Positions 4,563 through 5,716 of a DNA stretch of 5,716 bases are shown here, piece by piece (positions within the stretch are counted from its first letter, which is position 1; each line of letters begins with the position of its first letter). Source of the stretch: Chloroflexota bacterium (GTDB taxonomy: Bacteria > Chloroflexota > Anaerolineae > Ardenticatenales > Ardenticatenaceae); contig DOUV01000014.1 of assembly GCA_003520455.1 (NCBI GenBank), positions 1 to 5,716 of the forward strand, given 5' to 3'. The translations under genes were made by a program, and so were the position numbers. A model generated the notes under the pieces. That model saw only the letters and a program-made list of their open reading frames with translations, searched no databases and was not told where the DNA came from.

Positions 4563-5716
4563 CTACCTCCTGGTCTGTGCCCAGACGAGCTGGTGCTTCG
4601 GCTGCGCGTCGGTGGTGAGCTGGCGCAGGTCGGTGCCGTCGGTTCGAATGACCCACACCTCCGGCGCCCCGCTTTGCTTCGAGAGGAAGGCGAGCATCGT
4701 CCCGTCGGGCGACCAGGTCGGCTCGATCCCCGCGGCGAGCCGCCGTACTTCTCCGGTGCCGACATTCTCGATGTAGATGGCTGTGCCCTCATAGCGGCAG
4801 GTTGTTGAATCAGGCGGGGGGTCCTTCTGAGCACAGCCAAACGAGCGGCCCGGGTCAGGACCGGTCAAGGCAACCCACTGACTATCGGGTGACCAGACAG
4901 GTTCGAACCCCCAGCCAAACAGAAAATGTCCTGAGAGCGGGCGGCGATTCTGGCCCTGCGGGTCCAGCAGCCACAAGGGGCCGCCTGGGGGTGGGGTGCC
5001 GGCGGCCGCGTCCGCCTTGCTGTACGATGAGCCGCCGGCATACAGGATGTGGGCCCCGTCCGGAGACCACCCAAATACGTATGATATCCCCTCCGGGTCA
5101 AACAACTGGCGTGCATCGCCACCGGTGGTACTCACAATCCACATGATTTCGTTGGCACCACTTCTCCCTATATAGACAATCCTCTGTCCGTCAGGAGATA
5201 GGGCCGCCCCCTGCACAGGTCCCTCGGTCATTGCCAACACTGTGTACTGGCCTGTTTCCACATCTGCCAGCCACAACTCTTCATTGTTGAAGAACCAGAA
5301 GAGCGCCTGGCGGCTGTCGGGATGCCACCCGTAGAGCCAGCCTTGAATAGTCTGCTGCCACGGATGGCCTCTGAACACTAGCCACAATTGCCCAGTCTGG
5401 CTGTCAAAGACGTAGGGTCTGCCGCCAGGTTCGACCGGCTGGAGCAGCAGGAGGTAGCGGCCGTCGGGTGATGGCTGGCGCAAGATCGGGGTGAAGTCCA
5501 ATGACAGGGGCAGCGGTGCCGCCTCGGCAGCTTTCCGCCCTTGCCCATCGACGGGTACCCCCATGATGACTGGCTGCTCGAGCGGTGCATACAAAATCGT
5601 GCCGGCCGCATCGGGTGCCGGCCCCCGGGTTGGGAACGGCGTCGCTGTCGGGCCGCGTGTAACGGCCGGCCCGGGGGTCGGCGTGGCCGTCGCGGGCACC
5701 GGGATCGTTCCCTGGG
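4563..5716 (-). CDS. PD40/TolB-like beta-propeller protein, N-terminus outside the window
   Basis: The frame is open to the right edge, so this is the C-terminal part (383 complete codons visible plus a partial one). A GTG at 5699 is possible but unlikely as the start: it falls inside a Thr/Pro/Ala-rich linker of the kind found between an export signal or membrane anchor and a folded domain. Counting from that GTG, PD40-type motifs recur at 76 (PSPDGRYLLLL), 125 (WHPDSRQALF), 168 (SPDGQRIVY), 211 (WSPDGAHILY), 269 (WSPDSQWVAL) and 329 (WSPDGTMLAF), giving a six-bladed TolB-type propeller. One blade carries an insertion with Cys289 and Cys301, a possible disulfide, consistent with an exported location. 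Blade strands such as ELWLADVETG and EVWVIRTDGTDLRQLT are typical of the family, which generally binds proteins or ligands and lacks its own catalysis. Its TAG stop lies 4 nt before the start of the M23 peptidase gene, so the two are an operon. Confidence 0.85.
   Translation of the reverse strand, partial: QGTIPVPATATPTPGPAVTRGPTATPFPTRGPAPDAAGTILYAPLEQPVIMGVPVDGQGRKAAEAAPLPLSLDFTPILRQPSPDGRYLLLLQPVEPGGRPYVFDSQTGQLWLVFRGHPWQQTIQGWLYGWHPDSRQALFWFFNNEELWLADVETGQYTVLAMTEGPVQGAALSPDGQRIVYIGRSGANEIMWIVSTTGGDARQLFDPEGISYVFGWSPDGAHILYAGGSSYSKADAAAGTPPPGGPLWLLDPQGQNRRPLSGHFLFGWGFEPVWSPDSQWVALTGPDPGRSFGCAQKDPPPDSTTCRYEGTAIYIENVGTGEVRRLAAGIEPTWSPDGTMLAFLSKQSGAPEVWVIRTDGTDLRQLTTDAQPKHQLVWAQTRR
4565..4571 (-). 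promoter_or_regulatory. Ribosome binding site that fixes the M23 peptidase start
   Basis: A perfect AGGAGGT on the minus strand sits 6 nt upstream of the ATG at 4558 and overlaps the last codons and stop (4565-4563) of the propeller gene. It selects the start that yields a proper signal peptide. Confidence 0.85.

Noticed and set aside
3551..4618. 355-codon plus-strand open frame opposite the M23 peptidase gene
   Set aside because: It is antisense to a gene with clear catalytic motifs and conserved domains, and its translation is Arg/Gly/Ala/Val-rich without recognisable domains. It is a by-product of the GC-rich codon use of the real gene.
4559..4840. N-terminal extension of the M23 peptidase to position 4840
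   Set aside because: The added 94 residues are Ser/Arg/Pro-rich, overlap the propeller coding region in another frame, and would bury the signal peptide. The perfect Shine-Dalgarno supports the start at 4558.
4901..4915. GGTTCGAACCC, which resembles a tRNA T-loop
   Set aside because: It lies inside the intact propeller coding frame and no acceptor stem, anticodon arm or D arm can be drawn around it.
5378..5611. 77-codon minus-strand frame overlapping the propeller gene
   Set aside because: It is a shadow of the propeller gene in another frame; the propeller frame holds the repeated SPDG motifs.

Overview
The window looks like chromosomal DNA of a moderately GC-rich bacterium, most plausibly a member of the Chloroflexota or a similar lineage. 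This is inferred from secreted proteins with Pro/Thr-rich 'TPTP/PTATP' linkers, a PD40 (TolB-type) propeller protein, and a secreted M23 peptidase carrying golvesin-like and beta-sandwich modules. No rRNA, tRNA or phylogenetic marker is present, so the assignment is tentative. Every gene I can support lies on the minus strand, so transcription runs from the right edge to the left.

Right part (2714-5716): a two-gene unit for extracytoplasmic proteins. The first gene (4563 to beyond the right edge) encodes a six-motif PD40/TolB-like beta-propeller behind a Pro/Thr-rich linker. Its stop codon abuts the strong Shine-Dalgarno sequence of the second gene (2714-4558). That gene encodes a 614-residue secreted protein made of a signal peptide, an M23/LytM metallopeptidase, a golvesin C-terminal-like domain and two tandem homologous beta-sandwich modules.

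Middle part (1983-2713): a decayed, repeat-rich intergenic zone. It holds a cluster of short palindromes (about 2501-2700) that looks like a dispersed repeat. Fused to this is the last ~50 codons of a sensor histidine kinase (2364-~2513), with the G2 box intact but the N, G1 and F boxes missing. The kinase stop overlaps two 18-bp direct repeats set exactly 21 bp apart, followed by two TATTTCA repeats 10 bp apart. This is the layout expected of a transcription-factor operator. About 320 bp of leader with only a doubtful small ORF follows.

Left part (1-1982): a tightly spaced pair encoding two unrecognised envelope proteins, a 239-residue secreted protein and a 183-residue membrane-anchored protein. 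A 171-bp gap with a strong hairpin comes next, then a 94-residue three-helix membrane protein of the GlsB/YeaQ (transglycosylase-associated) family. The last 246 bp are non-coding, with a probable weak terminator and a promoter-like sequence directed out of the left edge.

The common theme is envelope and secreted functions: peptidoglycan-type hydrolase, surface-binding modules, propeller, a stress-type membrane protein and two orphan exported proteins. The most interesting parts are the operator-like repeat array beside a kinase remnant, the two orphan exported proteins downstream of it, and a hairpin with U-rich tail that folds better on the strand opposite to all genes. I found no CRISPR array, transposase, tRNA or complete novel system.
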